A DNA stretch of 58,303 nucleotides from Proteiniphilum sp. X52 (GCF_003712195.1 NZ_RDSD01000026.1:1-58303), one strand, 5' to 3'; counted from the stretch's first letter, positions 26,397 through 35,665 are shown. A program made the numbers and translations. Notes: generated by a model not told the origin, from the letters alone.

Positions 26397-26896
26397 CTCC
26401 GAAAAGTCTTTTTTACCCAAATTTCCTCAAATCGACTGTTGATTTTCAATGAGTTGGAGACCTGTGAAATCGGTTTTGGGAGATTTCGGAGCAGACTCAA
26501 TTTTGAATTTGAAATTTGAATTTGTGAATCCAAGGAGCGAAATTACAAAAAAAAGCATGATTATCGAACATTTTCGTTAAGCAAGAGCAGAACAAATTTA
26601 TTTGTTTTGCCGAGCACAGAAAATGTCTATTGTAAATGAACGTTTTCGTGAAGCTAAATGATCAAAATCAAACTTGTTTCCAAGTTCAGTTGAACCTCGA
26701 CATGGCGACAATTGGAAATAGAGGAGCGAAGGCGACTCAAAACGGGCAATATTACCGAAGATTAAAATCGATTTGTAATTTACCCGATAACGACAAAACC
26801 TGCTTTATGGGATACAATCAGAGTGTTTATTCCGTGAAATTATGGATGTCTATATCATACGGGATCGTATCATGAATGACCAAACGCTTTAAGGAA
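26397..26896. other. Intergenic region between mutS and the sirtuin gene
   Basis: This 500-base gap holds no convincing gene. It contains the dispersed 64-base repeat (26566-26629), a weak continuation of the heptamer words, and a small inverted repeat ATACG/CGTAT (about 26858-26870). A plus-strand ORF of 79 codons at 26636-26875 has no recognisable features and is not called. Confidence 0.6.
26566..26629 (+). repeat. Dispersed 64-base repeat, copy 1
   Basis: This segment matches 57528-57591 at 63 of 64 positions (one c/t change at 26593). It starts gaacattttcgttaagc and ends aaatgtcta. In both places it lies upstream of a minus-strand core gene (here mutS, there purL) in the same orientation. 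Downstream similarity persists weakly (gaacgttttcg...aaacttgttt). Confidence 0.95.
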
Positions 26897-27583
26897 TTAC
26901 CGTAGCAGTCGTCTTAGTTCTTTAATCCCTTCCGAAGCCCCTTTTTGGATAGGATGGATATCGTGGCGGCTGGTATGCACTTCTTTTGGATCAATTAAAT
27001 ATACCGGTGTGTTCTTTGGTATGTCATTGAGCAATCCGGCGGCAGGATATACATTCATGGAAGTACCGATGATAACGAAAATATCGGCCTGCCGGCAAAT
27101 TTTTTCCGCTTCGTGGATCATGGGAACCGCCTCGCCGAACCAGACGATATGGGGGCGTAGCTGGAACCCTTTTTCACAGGTGTCACCCAAATGCAGGTCG
27201 ATATGCTCCGGGTCGATATCGTAAACAAGCGAATCATCCCCGGTGGAACGTGCTTTCATCAGTTCGCCATGCAGATGCAGTACCTTTGTGCTTCCGGCCT
27301 GCTCATGCAGATTGTCGATATTTTGAGTGATAATGTGGATATCGAACTCTTTTTCCATCTCTGCCAGTCCATAATGCCCTTCATTGGGTCTGGCTTTCAT
27401 CAGTTCACGACGACGCATATTGTAGAAATTCAGGACCAATTCGGGATTCATCTCAAACCCTTCGGGAGTGGCTACTTGTTCCACCGGATATTGTTCCCAT
27501 AACCCTCCGGAATCCCGGAAAGTGGCAATCCCGCTCTCCGCACTCATCCCGGCTCCTGTAAGCACAACCAGTTTCTTTTTCAT
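26897..27583 (-). CDS. cobB: Sirtuin-type NAD-dependent protein deacylase
   Basis: This 228-residue cytoplasmic enzyme removes acyl groups from lysines using NAD. GAGMSAESGIATFRD (10-24), TQNIDNLHEQAG and catalytic His105 in HLHGEL are clear. Tyr54-x-x-Arg57 (YNMR) is the signature of class III sirtuins that prefer succinyl or malonyl groups. The usual four zinc cysteines are missing; only one Cys is near the expected site. The start is ATG 27583, not the ORF start at 27721: a matched promoter (TTG, 20 bases, TATATTTG) lies at 27611-27641, and the extra 46 residues do not resemble the family. Confidence 0.9.
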   Translation of the reverse strand: MKKKLVVLTGAGMSAESGIATFRDSGGLWEQYPVEQVATPEGFEMNPELVLNFYNMRRRELMKARPNEGHYGLAEMEKEFDIHIITQNIDNLHEQAGSTKVLHLHGELMKARSTGDDSLVYDIDPEHIDLHLGDTCEKGFQLRPHIVWFGEAVPMIHEAEKICRQADIFVIIGTSMNVYPAAGLLNDIPKNTPVYLIDPKEVHTSRHDIHPIQKGASEGIKELRRLLR

Positions 27584-27610
27584 ATTCTTCTTTGTTATGT
27601 CAGTCCGAGG

Positions 27611-27641
27611 CAAATATAGTGAAAGCCGAGAGAAAAACCAA
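27611..27641 (-). promoter_or_regulatory. cobB promoter
   Basis: On the minus strand TTG (27639-27641) and TATATTTG (27611-27618) are separated by 20 bases, the standard Bacteroidetes spacing. The transcript would begin about 20 bases before the ATG at 27583. Confidence 0.65.
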
Positions 27642-27731
27642 GCTTGCTTGAGATTTTCCGAGGCGCATCCTAATATTATGGAAATATAGTTTTTTATTGC
27701 CGGAAAATGAAGATAATTCATATTAAAATCT

Positions 27732-27739
27732 TACTTTTG
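27732..27739 (+). promoter_or_regulatory. -7 element for the FKBP genes
   Basis: TACTTTTG, a consensus match, lies 28 bases before the ATG of the first FKBP gene. No clear -33 element was found. Confidence 0.45.
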
Positions 27740-27767
27740 TGAGTTAAAATCAAAAAGGAAGAGTTAG

Positions 27768-28352
27768 ATGGACAAACTAAGCTACGCGTTGGGGATGAGT
27801 ATGGCTTCAAATTTGATGAATTCAGGATTGAGGCAGATCGATGTGGAATCGTTTGTGAAAGCCTTTACGGAGATTATGAATAATACCACCCCCTCCATGA
27901 GCCATCAGGAGGCAAATCAGGTTATTCAAAGCTGTTTTAGCAAGATACAGGATGAGAGGTTGGAGAATAATCTGAAAGAGGGAGAAGCGTTTCTCGAAGA
28001 GAACCGTAAAAAAGAGGGTGTGGTCACGCTTTCCAGCGGATTACAGTATGAAGTGCTGAAGGAAGGAGACGGAGCTAAACCGAAAGCTACCGACAAAGTG
28101 AAATGCCACTATCACGGCACATTGTTGAATGGTCAGGTCTTTGACAGTTCCCTGCAGAGAGGTCAACCTGCTGTTTTTGGTGTAAATCAGGTGATCAAAG
28201 GATGGGTGGAAGCGCTTCAACTCATGTCTGTGGGATCGAAGTGGAGATTGTATATTCCTTCCGATCTTGCTTACGGAACGCAAGGCGCGGGAAACTCCAT
28301 TGAACCTAATTCCGCGCTTATTTTCGATGTGGAGTTATTGGGAATAGAGTAA
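27768..28352 (+). CDS. FKBP-type peptidyl-prolyl cis-trans isomerase (cytoplasmic, FklB-like)
   Basis: This 194-residue protein lacks a signal peptide. An N-terminal helical dimerisation domain (residues 1 to about 85, starting LSYALGMSMASNLM) precedes an FKBP domain (about 100-194) with YHGTLLNGQVFDSS, GVNQVIKGWVEALQLM and LAYGTQGAG, the FK506-pocket motifs. It resembles E. coli FklB/FkpA. It would speed proline isomerisation in the cytoplasm. It lies 72 bases before a second, lipoprotein FKBP with a near-identical C-terminal domain; the pair arose by duplication. Confidence 0.92.
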   Translation: MDKLSYALGMSMASNLMNSGLRQIDVESFVKAFTEIMNNTTPSMSHQEANQVIQSCFSKIQDERLENNLKEGEAFLEENRKKEGVVTLSSGLQYEVLKEGDGAKPKATDKVKCHYHGTLLNGQVFDSSLQRGQPAVFGVNQVIKGWVEALQLMSVGSKWRLYIPSDLAYGTQGAGNSIEPNSALIFDVELLGIE

Positions 28353-28424
28353 TTCATCATAGTTATATTACTTCTTTTCTCCCTCACAAAATCAACATAA
28401 CACATTATTAATATATAGAAGAAA

Positions 28425-29438
28425 ATGAAGAAAACAATTTTAGGCGCATTTTGTGCCATGACTGTGCTGGCAGTGTTGATGGTCTCCTGCGGAGGAGCCT
28501 CCACGCCGAAGACCTCGCTGAAAAATTCCGTGGACAGTGTCTCTTATGCCTATGGTGTAAGCATGGCAGAGCAGGGATTAGTGCAATACCTCGAACAGCA
28601 AGGAGTATTGCAAAGTGCATCCAACATCGAATACGATTATCAGATGAGGATTGCCGCTGCCGATTCTACCCAAAAGGCAGCATTGCAAAAAGAGATGGCG
28701 GCAAAGATCGACTCAGTGAACAAGATCAATGCTCCCCGTCTAAATGAATTTATTAAAGGGTTAAAAGCGGCCATGAATCTTGAGGAGAAGTCTCCTTATG
28801 CCCAAGGGTTAAGTATTGGAGTGCAGTTTTCCCAGATGATGCTTCCTCAATTCAACTCGATGCTTTTCGGATCCGACTCCGCACAAAAAGTGAATAACGA
28901 CCAGATTATGGCCGGATTGATCTCTGTGTTGAAAAATCAACAGCTGGCGATCAGTACGATGGATGCCAACGCGTTAGTGCAGAAAAAGATGGAGGAGGCC
29001 CAGGCAGCCAGCCAAGCTCGCCAGGAAGAGGAGCTTAAGGTGCAGTATGCCGATAGTATTGCCGCCGGTGATGCTTATCTTGCCGAGAATGCTAAAAGAG
29101 AAGGTGTGGTTACCCTCCCCAGCGGGTTGCAATATGAGGTGCTTCGTGAAGGTAACGGACCGATTCCCACCGATACCGACCGCGTGAAAGTGCATTATCA
29201 TGGCACCTTGATCAACGGCACGGTGTTCGACAGCAGCGTAGACAGGGGTGAGCCTTCCACATTTGGTGTGACCCATGTGATCGCCGGCTGGACCGAAGCA
29301 TTGAAGTTGATGCCCGTGGGATCAAAATGGAGATTGTATGTTCCTTACGATTTGGCCTACGGGGCACAGGATCGTGGCACGATCAAACCATTTTCCAACC
29401 TTATTTTCGATGTGGAATTATTGGGAATAGAAGAATAA
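28425..29438 (+). CDS. FKBP-type peptidyl-prolyl isomerase, lipoprotein
   Basis: This 337-residue protein begins with a lipoprotein signal (lipobox LMVSC, Cys22). A long helical N-terminal region (about 30-225) with two LSYAYGV or SPYAQGLSIG type repeats follows, then an FKBP domain (about 235-337) with YHGTLINGTVFDSS, GVTHVIAGWTEALKLM and LAYGAQDRG. It is probably a periplasmic foldase. It follows the cytoplasmic FKBP gene by 72 bases and ends at a terminator. Confidence 0.92.
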   Translation: MKKTILGAFCAMTVLAVLMVSCGGASTPKTSLKNSVDSVSYAYGVSMAEQGLVQYLEQQGVLQSASNIEYDYQMRIAAADSTQKAALQKEMAAKIDSVNKINAPRLNEFIKGLKAAMNLEEKSPYAQGLSIGVQFSQMMLPQFNSMLFGSDSAQKVNNDQIMAGLISVLKNQQLAISTMDANALVQKKMEEAQAASQARQEEELKVQYADSIAAGDAYLAENAKREGVVTLPSGLQYEVLREGNGPIPTDTDRVKVHYHGTLINGTVFDSSVDRGEPSTFGVTHVIAGWTEALKLMPVGSKWRLYVPYDLAYGAQDRGTIKPFSNLIFDVELLGIEE

Positions 29439-29461
29439 ACAATCCTTTGCACAGGAGTGAG

Positions 29462-29491
29462 AAAGGGTGGCCGAAAGGCCACCTTTTTTTG
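29462..29491 (+). terminator. Terminator after the FKBP genes
   Basis: The stem ggtggcc/ggccacc (29466-29472 and 29477-29483) with GNRA loop gaaa is followed by a T-run. It lies about 25 bases after the stop at 29438. Confidence 0.9.
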
Positions 29492-30001
29492 TTTTATTGT
29501 TTTTTGAATGCTCCATTGGATTTACTTTTTTACATTGATTTCTTCAATGTTCAATAAAAAATAAAGAAAATATCAGTTTTTACTTGCATAATGATTTTTG
29601 AAGGTGTATATTTGCACTATTATAGATTGTAAGGTTATAGTATTTGAATTTGTTAATAGTCCATGATCGTTTTTGATGTAATATTTCGGTGGAATTTTTA
29701 ATGAAATATATCAAAAACAGGGATGAAAATTTCAGTCTGACGTTTTTTTTTAAAAAAAAGTGCAAAAAACCACGTAATTAAAATAAATGATTTATATTTG
29801 CGCAACGCATATATAACCACAAAATGTTAAAATTATGTAGAGTAGAGTTTAAGATAGTGAAGTTATGGAGTCTTTATGATAGGAAGGTGTTTGTACGTTA
29901 ATAATTTTGGTAATTAATCCATTGTTATTGGTTCAAACCCTTGCCGGCTATTAGAGAGGTATAAGTATATTATAATAGTGTTTAATTTAAAAGTAGAGTT
30001 T
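29492..30001. other. Long AT-rich region upstream of the susC-like gene
   Basis: This is about 510 bases without a gene. It carries several TAnnTTTG matches, such as TATATTTG at 29607-29614 (TTG 29584-29586 is 20 bases upstream) and 29793-29800, and TAATTTTG at 29902-29909, so more than one start site is possible. I see no ORF, hairpin or sigma/anti-sigma gene in it. Confidence 0.5.
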
Positions 30002-33000
30002 ATGAAAAGAAAGCTAACTATGTTTTTAGCTCTGTTCTTTATTGGGATAGGGCTTGCTGTGGCTCAGACCCAGGTACGGGGTACCGTGGCGGATGAAGCG
30101 GGCGAACCGGTGATCGGGGCTACTATCCAGATTAAAGGTACATCGCAGGGAACCGTTTCCGATACCAACGGTAATTTCACCCTGTCTGCCCCTACGGGCG
30201 GCACACTCGTAATTTCTTATGTGGGCTACCAGACACAGGAAGTACCCGTAAGAGCCAATGTGAGGGTAGTACTAAGGGATGATACTGAAATGCTCGATGA
30301 ATTAGTGGTTACGGCCTTGGGGATCAGGCGCGACCGCAAAGCATTAGGTTATGCAGCTCAGGATTTGAAGTCGGATCAGTTGAATAAAGCCGGGACCACT
30401 TCATTGGCGAATGCCATACAAGGAAAGCTTACCGGGGTGGATATTCGTCAATCCTCCGGAGCACCCGGTGCTTCTGCGCAGATTGTAATCCGCGGCGCCC
30501 GTTCTTTCGATGGCAACAACCAGCCCTTGTATGTGGTTGATGGCATGCCTATCAACACGTCTGCTGATTTTAATACGCTAAATTCTGTAACAGGTGCTAA
30601 TTATGCTGACCGCAGTATCGATATCAATCCGGAAGACATCGAATCCATCAACGTTTTGAAAGGACAGGCTGCATCTGCACTTTACGGTATCCGTGCATCC
30701 AACGGTGTGATTGTGATCACAACCAAACGGGGGGCAGGAAATATGCGCAAACCGCAGGTTACGGTCTCCACTAATTTGAGCGCCCAGAGAGTTTCCCGCA
30801 AATTTGAACGTCAGGATGTTTACGCGCAGGGAAATGGTTTTTCAGCTTACAACCCCTCCTCATCCATGTCCTGGGGCCCCAAGATCAGCGATTTGCCAAA
30901 CGATCCTACCTATGGAGGAAATACGGACAATGATTATACCGTCAAAGACGGCAAACGCCCGGGGCAATACTATAATCCCAAACGGGCTCTGGCCGGATTG
31001 GACGGTTGGACAACCCCCCAGACCTATGACAATGTGGGTGATTTTCTGGGAACCGGATTCACCGAAAACACCAACCTGAATATTTCGCAAAGCATCAACG
31101 GAATTAATTACTCTTTTGGCTTGAACAATTCCTATCAGGAAGGCATTGTTCCCTCAACCGGGATGAACCGTTGGGGAGCCCGTGGCTTAGTGGACTGGAA
31201 AATAGACGACCGATGGAACACCGGATTCTCAATGAATTATTCTTCAAATAAGATTACCGGAGCCCCGGGTGCTAATGATGGCATCATGAATGTTATCTAC
31301 TCCGCTCCAGCCGAGTATGACTTGAAGGGAATACCTACCCATGTTCCCGGAGATATTACCCAGCAAGTGTTATTCCGTTCGACTTCATTTGTAAATCCCT
31401 ATTGGTGGGCTGAACATAATGAATATTCGCAGCATACCAATCGCGCATTTGGAAACGCTTACGTAGAATTCTTGCCCAAATTGAATTCGGAAAACTTCAC
31501 ATTCAAATTCCGCGAACAAGTCGGTTTGGATATCTGGACCTCCGATTATTCGGATGTCAGGGAAATGGGCACTACCCCTGCGCTAAAAGGTGGAGACATA
31601 GAAAATTACGGAAGGCAACACAATGTATTCAACAACCTGCTTACAGCCAATCTCGACGGTAAATTCGGCGCTGACCAAGAGTGGGGATTGAACATTGTCC
31701 TGGGTAACGAAATCAATCACGAAAATATGCGTGTGTGGGACTATTACGGGAGTAACTTTAACTTTTCCGGATTCAAAAACATCGGGAATGCCACTTCCTA
31801 TACTTCAAGCGAATATACACGACAGGAACGTACGGTTGGATTCTTTGGAAGCGCCTCCCTGTCGTGGTCGGAACAACTGTATCTGACCGTTACGGGGCGC
31901 AATGACTATGTGTCTACCATGCCACGGGGAAGCCGCAGCTTCTTCTATCCTTCCGTTTCGTTGGGATGGGAATTCACCCAACTGCCCGGTTTGCAGAATA
32001 ATGGTGTCCTAAACTACGGTAAGTTGCGCGCATCGTTTGCGCAAGTAGGGCAAGCTGGAAATTTCTATAATAACTTTTATTATACTCCCACTTACGGCTC
32101 AGGTTTTTACACGTATACTCCCATTTCTTATCCTTTACCAAGCGGTATCTCCACTTTTATTCCCTATTACAGGGTTTACGACGAGGGCTTGAAACCCCAG
32201 AATACAACCAACTACGAGCTGGGTACGGATTTGCATTTTTTCAACAGCCGTTTGAAATTAGAATATACCTACAGCTATCAGGATGTGAAGGATCAAATCT
32301 TTTACGTTCCTGTTGATGGAGCTACCGGTTATCAAGAAATGTTGACGAACGCCGGCAGAATGAAGACCCGCGCACACGAGCTTTCCATTAATGGAGCCAT
32401 CCTGCAAGCGAGGGATTATGATTTGAACTTGGGAGTAAACTTCACCAAGATGAAGAACGAAGTGATTGAACTGGCGCCCGGAGTCGAATCCATCATGTTG
32501 GGAGGTTTTGTGGAGCCTCAGGTTCGCGCGCAGGCCGGAACTACCTATCCGAACATTTATGGCAATGCCTTTAAACGGGACGAAGCCGGGAACTTTCTTT
32601 TGTTGAACGGTCTGCCCCAGGCAACCGGTGACAGCCAGAATCTGGGAGAGGGATCGCCTGATTTTACCACAGGATTTACTTTCGGAGGCCGTTTCAAGCG
32701 TGTGTCGTTGGCAACTACATGGAGCTGGCAGCAGGGAGGAAAGATGTATCACGGTACAAATATGGTGATGAACTTTTTTGGCGTCACCAAAGAATCCCTG
32801 CCATACCATGAAGGAAAAATGGTTGCGGAAGGAATTGATGAGGCAACCGGCAAGGCCAATACGGTAGAGGTGAGCAAACAGGATTATTATCAGGCATATT
32901 ACGACGTTACCGAATCGGGGATTTATGATACCAGTTTCTTTAAGCTGCGTGATCTGACGCTTACCTACCAGCTTCCTAAACTGGGATCATTTGATATCTC

Positions 33001-33157
33001 CGTGCACGGTTTTGCCCGCAACGTACTTCTTTGGGCCAAATTACCCAATTTTGACCCCGAATCCTCCCAAGGAAACAACAACATGAGCGGTTATTTCGAA
33101 CGCTTCTCGGTTCCCAACACTTCCAGCTACGGCGGTGGGCTTACTTTTACATTCTAA
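30002..33157 (+). CDS. SusC/RagA-family TonB-linked outer-membrane transporter
   Basis: This is a 1051-residue protein. The signal peptide (MKRKLTMFLALFFIGIGLAVAQ) gives the start at 30002; the ATG at 29978 would add eight unlikely residues. A carboxypeptidase-regulatory-like domain comes next (about 25-105, VRGTVADEAGEPVIGATIQIKG). Then come a TonB-box region (VVTALGIRRDRKALGYA), a plug (about 110-240) and a 22-strand barrel. The barrel ends in GGLTFTF. With the SusD-like lipoprotein that follows after 25 bases it forms an outer-membrane uptake complex, energised by TonB. The substrate is unknown. No glycosidase, sulfatase, sigma factor or hybrid regulator adjoins it. Confidence 0.95.
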   Translation: MKRKLTMFLALFFIGIGLAVAQTQVRGTVADEAGEPVIGATIQIKGTSQGTVSDTNGNFTLSAPTGGTLVISYVGYQTQEVPVRANVRVVLRDDTEMLDELVVTALGIRRDRKALGYAAQDLKSDQLNKAGTTSLANAIQGKLTGVDIRQSSGAPGASAQIVIRGARSFDGNNQPLYVVDGMPINTSADFNTLNSVTGANYADRSIDINPEDIESINVLKGQAASALYGIRASNGVIVITTKRGAGNMRKPQVTVSTNLSAQRVSRKFERQDVYAQGNGFSAYNPSSSMSWGPKISDLPNDPTYGGNTDNDYTVKDGKRPGQYYNPKRALAGLDGWTTPQTYDNVGDFLGTGFTENTNLNISQSINGINYSFGLNNSYQEGIVPSTGMNRWGARGLVDWKIDDRWNTGFSMNYSSNKITGAPGANDGIMNVIYSAPAEYDLKGIPTHVPGDITQQVLFRSTSFVNPYWWAEHNEYSQHTNRAFGNAYVEFLPKLNSENFTFKFREQVGLDIWTSDYSDVREMGTTPALKGGDIENYGRQHNVFNNLLTANLDGKFGADQEWGLNIVLGNEINHENMRVWDYYGSNFNFSGFKNIGNATSYTSSEYTRQERTVGFFGSASLSWSEQLYLTVTGRNDYVSTMPRGSRSFFYPSVSLGWEFTQLPGLQNNGVLNYGKLRASFAQVGQAGNFYNNFYYTPTYGSGFYTYTPISYPLPSGISTFIPYYRVYDEGLKPQNTTNYELGTDLHFFNSRLKLEYTYSYQDVKDQIFYVPVDGATGYQEMLTNAGRMKTRAHELSINGAILQARDYDLNLGVNFTKMKNEVIELAPGVESIMLGGFVEPQVRAQAGTTYPNIYGNAFKRDEAGNFLLLNGLPQATGDSQNLGEGSPDFTTGFTFGGRFKRVSLATTWSWQQGGKMYHGTNMVMNFFGVTKESLPYHEGKMVAEGIDEATGKANTVEVSKQDYYQAYYDVTESGIYDTSFFKLRDLTLTYQLPKLGSFDISVHGFARNVLLWAKLPNFDPESSQGNNNMSGYFERFSVPNTSSYGGGLTFTF

Positions 33158-33182
33158 ACAATTAAATAAAAATATTTTAATT

Positions 33183-34637
33183 ATGAGGAAACATATATTA
33201 ATCATACTGTCGATTGTTTTTCTTGGACTTACAGCTTGTACTGAGGACGTGCTCGACAAAATAAATAAAGACAATCAACACCCGTCCCCGGATGCGGTTC
33301 CTGCTCGCCTTCAATTGAGTGAGGCAATCATGTCGACGGGGTTCAGTACCGTTTCGGGTGACTATGCCTTTTATCTTTCATCACTGAATGAGCAGTCGTT
33401 GGGAATGGGCAACAACCAGTTAATGAGGGCCGAACTACGCAACTCGAATGAATGGGCGGCTTCTACCACGTTTAACAACGTATGGAATTCCACTTACGGT
33501 AATTTAAAGAATATCCGTGAAATCATCCGGAAAATTGAGAACGATGTTCCAGGAAATATTGACCAATACGATCTTTTGGGTATGGCGCAAGTGTTGGAAG
33601 CACTTAATTTCGGCATACTGACGGATTTGCATGGAGACATTCCCTACAGTGAGGCGTTGCAAGGCCAAGCCAATCTTCAACCGAAATTGGATGCACAAAA
33701 AGATGTATATGCAGGGATTCTCTCCACGCTCGATGCAGCAATCGCCAATTTCGAAAAAGGGAAAACGTTAAAGTCAGCCGGGAATCAAGATATTGCTTTT
33801 GCCGGGGACATTAATCAGTGGAAAGCCACGGCTTATGCCTTGAAAGCCCGTTACCAGCTGCACAAGTTGGCGGTAGAACCGAATGTCTTAGAACAGGTGG
33901 AAGAAAACGCGCAGAAAGCGGTGGACTTAGGTTTTAAAGGGTTTACCATTAAAGAGTTTAACGGCAAAACGGCCGATAATCCGTGGAGCGCTTTTGTTTT
34001 TAGCCGTTATTATACGGCTCCCTCTAAAACCGTAGCCAACCTGATGGAGGCAACTCGTGATCCGAGACTTGCCTATTATGTAAATTCAAAGGAAGAATCC
34101 TATGAACCCGGAAATGAAAATATTGCCAAAACTGTTGATGATGGACGCGTATTGGCATTCCAGCCTACATGGTATCTCTTGGGGTCACAACCGCTTCATT
34201 TGTTTAGTAAATCGGAACTTTACTTTATTCTGGCCGAAGCGCAATTGCGTTTGAGTAAGGATGCAACTGCTGCATTCCAGACAGCAGTGGAAACTTCTGT
34301 AAGTGAAATCTTAGCTTTGTTTGAGGATGATACGGATGCAAAGGATTTTGCGGTTTCTTTGGGTGCTCCGACTCTCAAAAAACTTTTTGAGCAAAAATAC
34401 GTTGCCCAATCGCATGACGAACAGGTGGAAACCTACAATGACCTCCGTCGCTTGAAAGCAATGGGTGAAACGTACGTGGTATTGACAAATCCGTGGAATA
34501 CCCAAACCGGCATTAACCGCTATCCGGAACGCTTACCTTACGGTAACAGTGCGGTAATAGGCAATCCGAATGTGAAAGCTGCATACGGGGACGGTTTTTA
34601 TATCTATACTCAAAAAACGTGGGTAAACGATAAATAA
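33183..34637 (+). CDS. SusD/RagB-family nutrient-binding lipoprotein
   Basis: This is a 484-residue lipoprotein. The lipobox LTAC (Cys19) follows a 15-residue hydrophobic stretch, so the start is ATG 33183 and not 33135. The mature protein is rich in helices and TPR-like units (about 100-230), with family features such as YDLLGMAQVLEALNFGILTDLHGDIPYSEA and the C-terminal NRYPERLPYGNSA. It would form the surface lid of the SusC-like transporter and capture the substrate. The gene sits 25 bases after susC and is ended by a strong hairpin. Confidence 0.93.
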   Translation: MRKHILIILSIVFLGLTACTEDVLDKINKDNQHPSPDAVPARLQLSEAIMSTGFSTVSGDYAFYLSSLNEQSLGMGNNQLMRAELRNSNEWAASTTFNNVWNSTYGNLKNIREIIRKIENDVPGNIDQYDLLGMAQVLEALNFGILTDLHGDIPYSEALQGQANLQPKLDAQKDVYAGILSTLDAAIANFEKGKTLKSAGNQDIAFAGDINQWKATAYALKARYQLHKLAVEPNVLEQVEENAQKAVDLGFKGFTIKEFNGKTADNPWSAFVFSRYYTAPSKTVANLMEATRDPRLAYYVNSKEESYEPGNENIAKTVDDGRVLAFQPTWYLLGSQPLHLFSKSELYFILAEAQLRLSKDATAAFQTAVETSVSEILALFEDDTDAKDFAVSLGAPTLKKLFEQKYVAQSHDEQVETYNDLRRLKAMGETYVVLTNPWNTQTGINRYPERLPYGNSAVIGNPNVKAAYGDGFYIYTQKTWVNDK

Positions 34638-34697
34638 ATAATATATTAAGGTCGCTTTAAGAAGAGTCTAAGTCATCTCCAATTAAAAATTAGTTTA

Positions 34698-34740
34698 TTT
34701 GCCCAAGTTCGATGTTTTAACATCAACTTGGGCAAATTCT
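34698..34740 (+). terminator. Terminator after susD-like gene
   Basis: A 12-base-pair stem (tttgcccaagtt 34698-34709, aacttgggcaaa 34725-34736) extended inward by gatg/catc with one bulged c is followed by ttcttt. Confidence 0.85.
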
Positions 34741-35021
34741 TTATATTTCTGCGTCCAATCCTAGTTTGATTCAGCCTAGTCATATAAGAATAGACTCAAA
34801 ATTGGTTCACTGCCACTCTTTTTTTCTCATAATTGTCCAAGTGTAAAGTTAATAAAATTATTGGAAGGCTAAAGTCTGACTTCAACCCTTCAATAACTAA
34901 CTTGCACAGTTCGTGAGATACTCCCTACTTTATCCGTTATCCAGTTCCAAATTTTATCTATTTAGCGAAGGTGGCTAAGTAAATCGATTTTCTAAATATT
35001 AAGTAGAAAAGTCTATCTCAT
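34741..35021. other. AT-rich region with no gene
   Basis: No intact ORF is present. The minus strand shows only short protein-like runs interrupted by stops, for example a run starting WNWITDKVG. A small inverted repeat ATCTCA/TGAGAT lies at 35015-35033, at the edge of the ATPase pseudogene. The region may be further decayed coding DNA, but I cannot assign it. Confidence 0.4.
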
Positions 35022-35530
35022 TCATTTTGAGATGGTCTCGTTTTTAAATTCATCTGTGCGCCGTCGTCTTTGTCCTTGCTACGCCAAGAATACGAATAGG
35101 AGATAACCCCGGAAATGCCTAATTTCTTGCGAATTTGGGCCTCGTGCATCAAGCAAAACTGTTCCAATCCGTAACCGCTCCAATTACGGTGTTTCGCATT
35201 GTCTATCAGATTTGTCCAACTGTTCGAGATAGTAAGCCCCGCCCATAATCATATAAAGTTCGGTTATGTGATGTGGGTTGAAACTGATTTTCATATGTTT
35301 TAGAAATGTTTCGATTCCCTTCAGCGTAAAAGGATTCAACAATATCTGGCGTGTAACACGGTTGTGTAGCCCACCTTTATTCTTTATTACAATGTTGATA
35401 ATCCATGAGGTTGCCGATGCACAAACGATTAGAAGACAGCGATAATTTCAGATTTTTCGGTCTCGAGATATTTCCGTGACATCTCAATTTCACGTTTCCG
35501 TCCAATAATTTCTTTCAGAATATATCTCTT
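35022..35530 (-). pseudogene. Decayed AAA-family ATPase (DUF234/archaeal-ATPase type), internal deletions and frame breaks
   Basis: Three blocks of one protein family are readable in different frames on the minus strand. The first, around 35432-35517, reads KEIIGRKREIEMSRKY then EKSEIIAVF before a TAA (35429-35431); intact relatives continue with the Walker A GRRRVGKT. The second, about 35187-35427, reads CASATSWIINIVIKNKGGL and NPFTLKGIETFLK and YMIMGGAYYLEQLDKS, then a stop. The third, about 35022-35216, reads RNWSGYGLEQFCLMHEAQ, IRKKLGISGVI and SWRSKDKDDGAQMNL. The Walker A/B stretch and much of the C-terminal half are missing, so it cannot be functional. Intact members are about 380-480 residues and are common, often in multicopy, in Bacteroidales. 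Confidence 0.75.
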
Positions 35531-35665
35531 TTATTGGCGGTAAAGGTGTGAAATAATATGGATAACGCCAAGTGTAAAATATTTTACCGGCGGAATGTCG
35601 GTGTATTTGGAGTAATTTCCGCCGATAAAAATAACTTTTACGTGTCGAATTTCGGAGGGATTTTT

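Noticed and set aside
26636-26875. Plus-strand ORF of 79 codons
   Set aside because: No promoter, recognisable motif or family was seen, and it overlaps decayed repeat sequence. It is probably chance.
27584-27721. Longer N-terminus for the sirtuin gene
   Set aside because: The extra 46 residues lie across a good promoter, and the family starts at the MKKKLVVLTGAGMS segment.
30002-34637. Polysaccharide utilisation locus
   Set aside because: Only the SusC/SusD pair is present; no degradative enzymes or typical regulators adjoin it.
34741-35021. Transposase remnant
   Set aside because: Short protein-like runs on the minus strand contain stops and do not match a transposase I can name.
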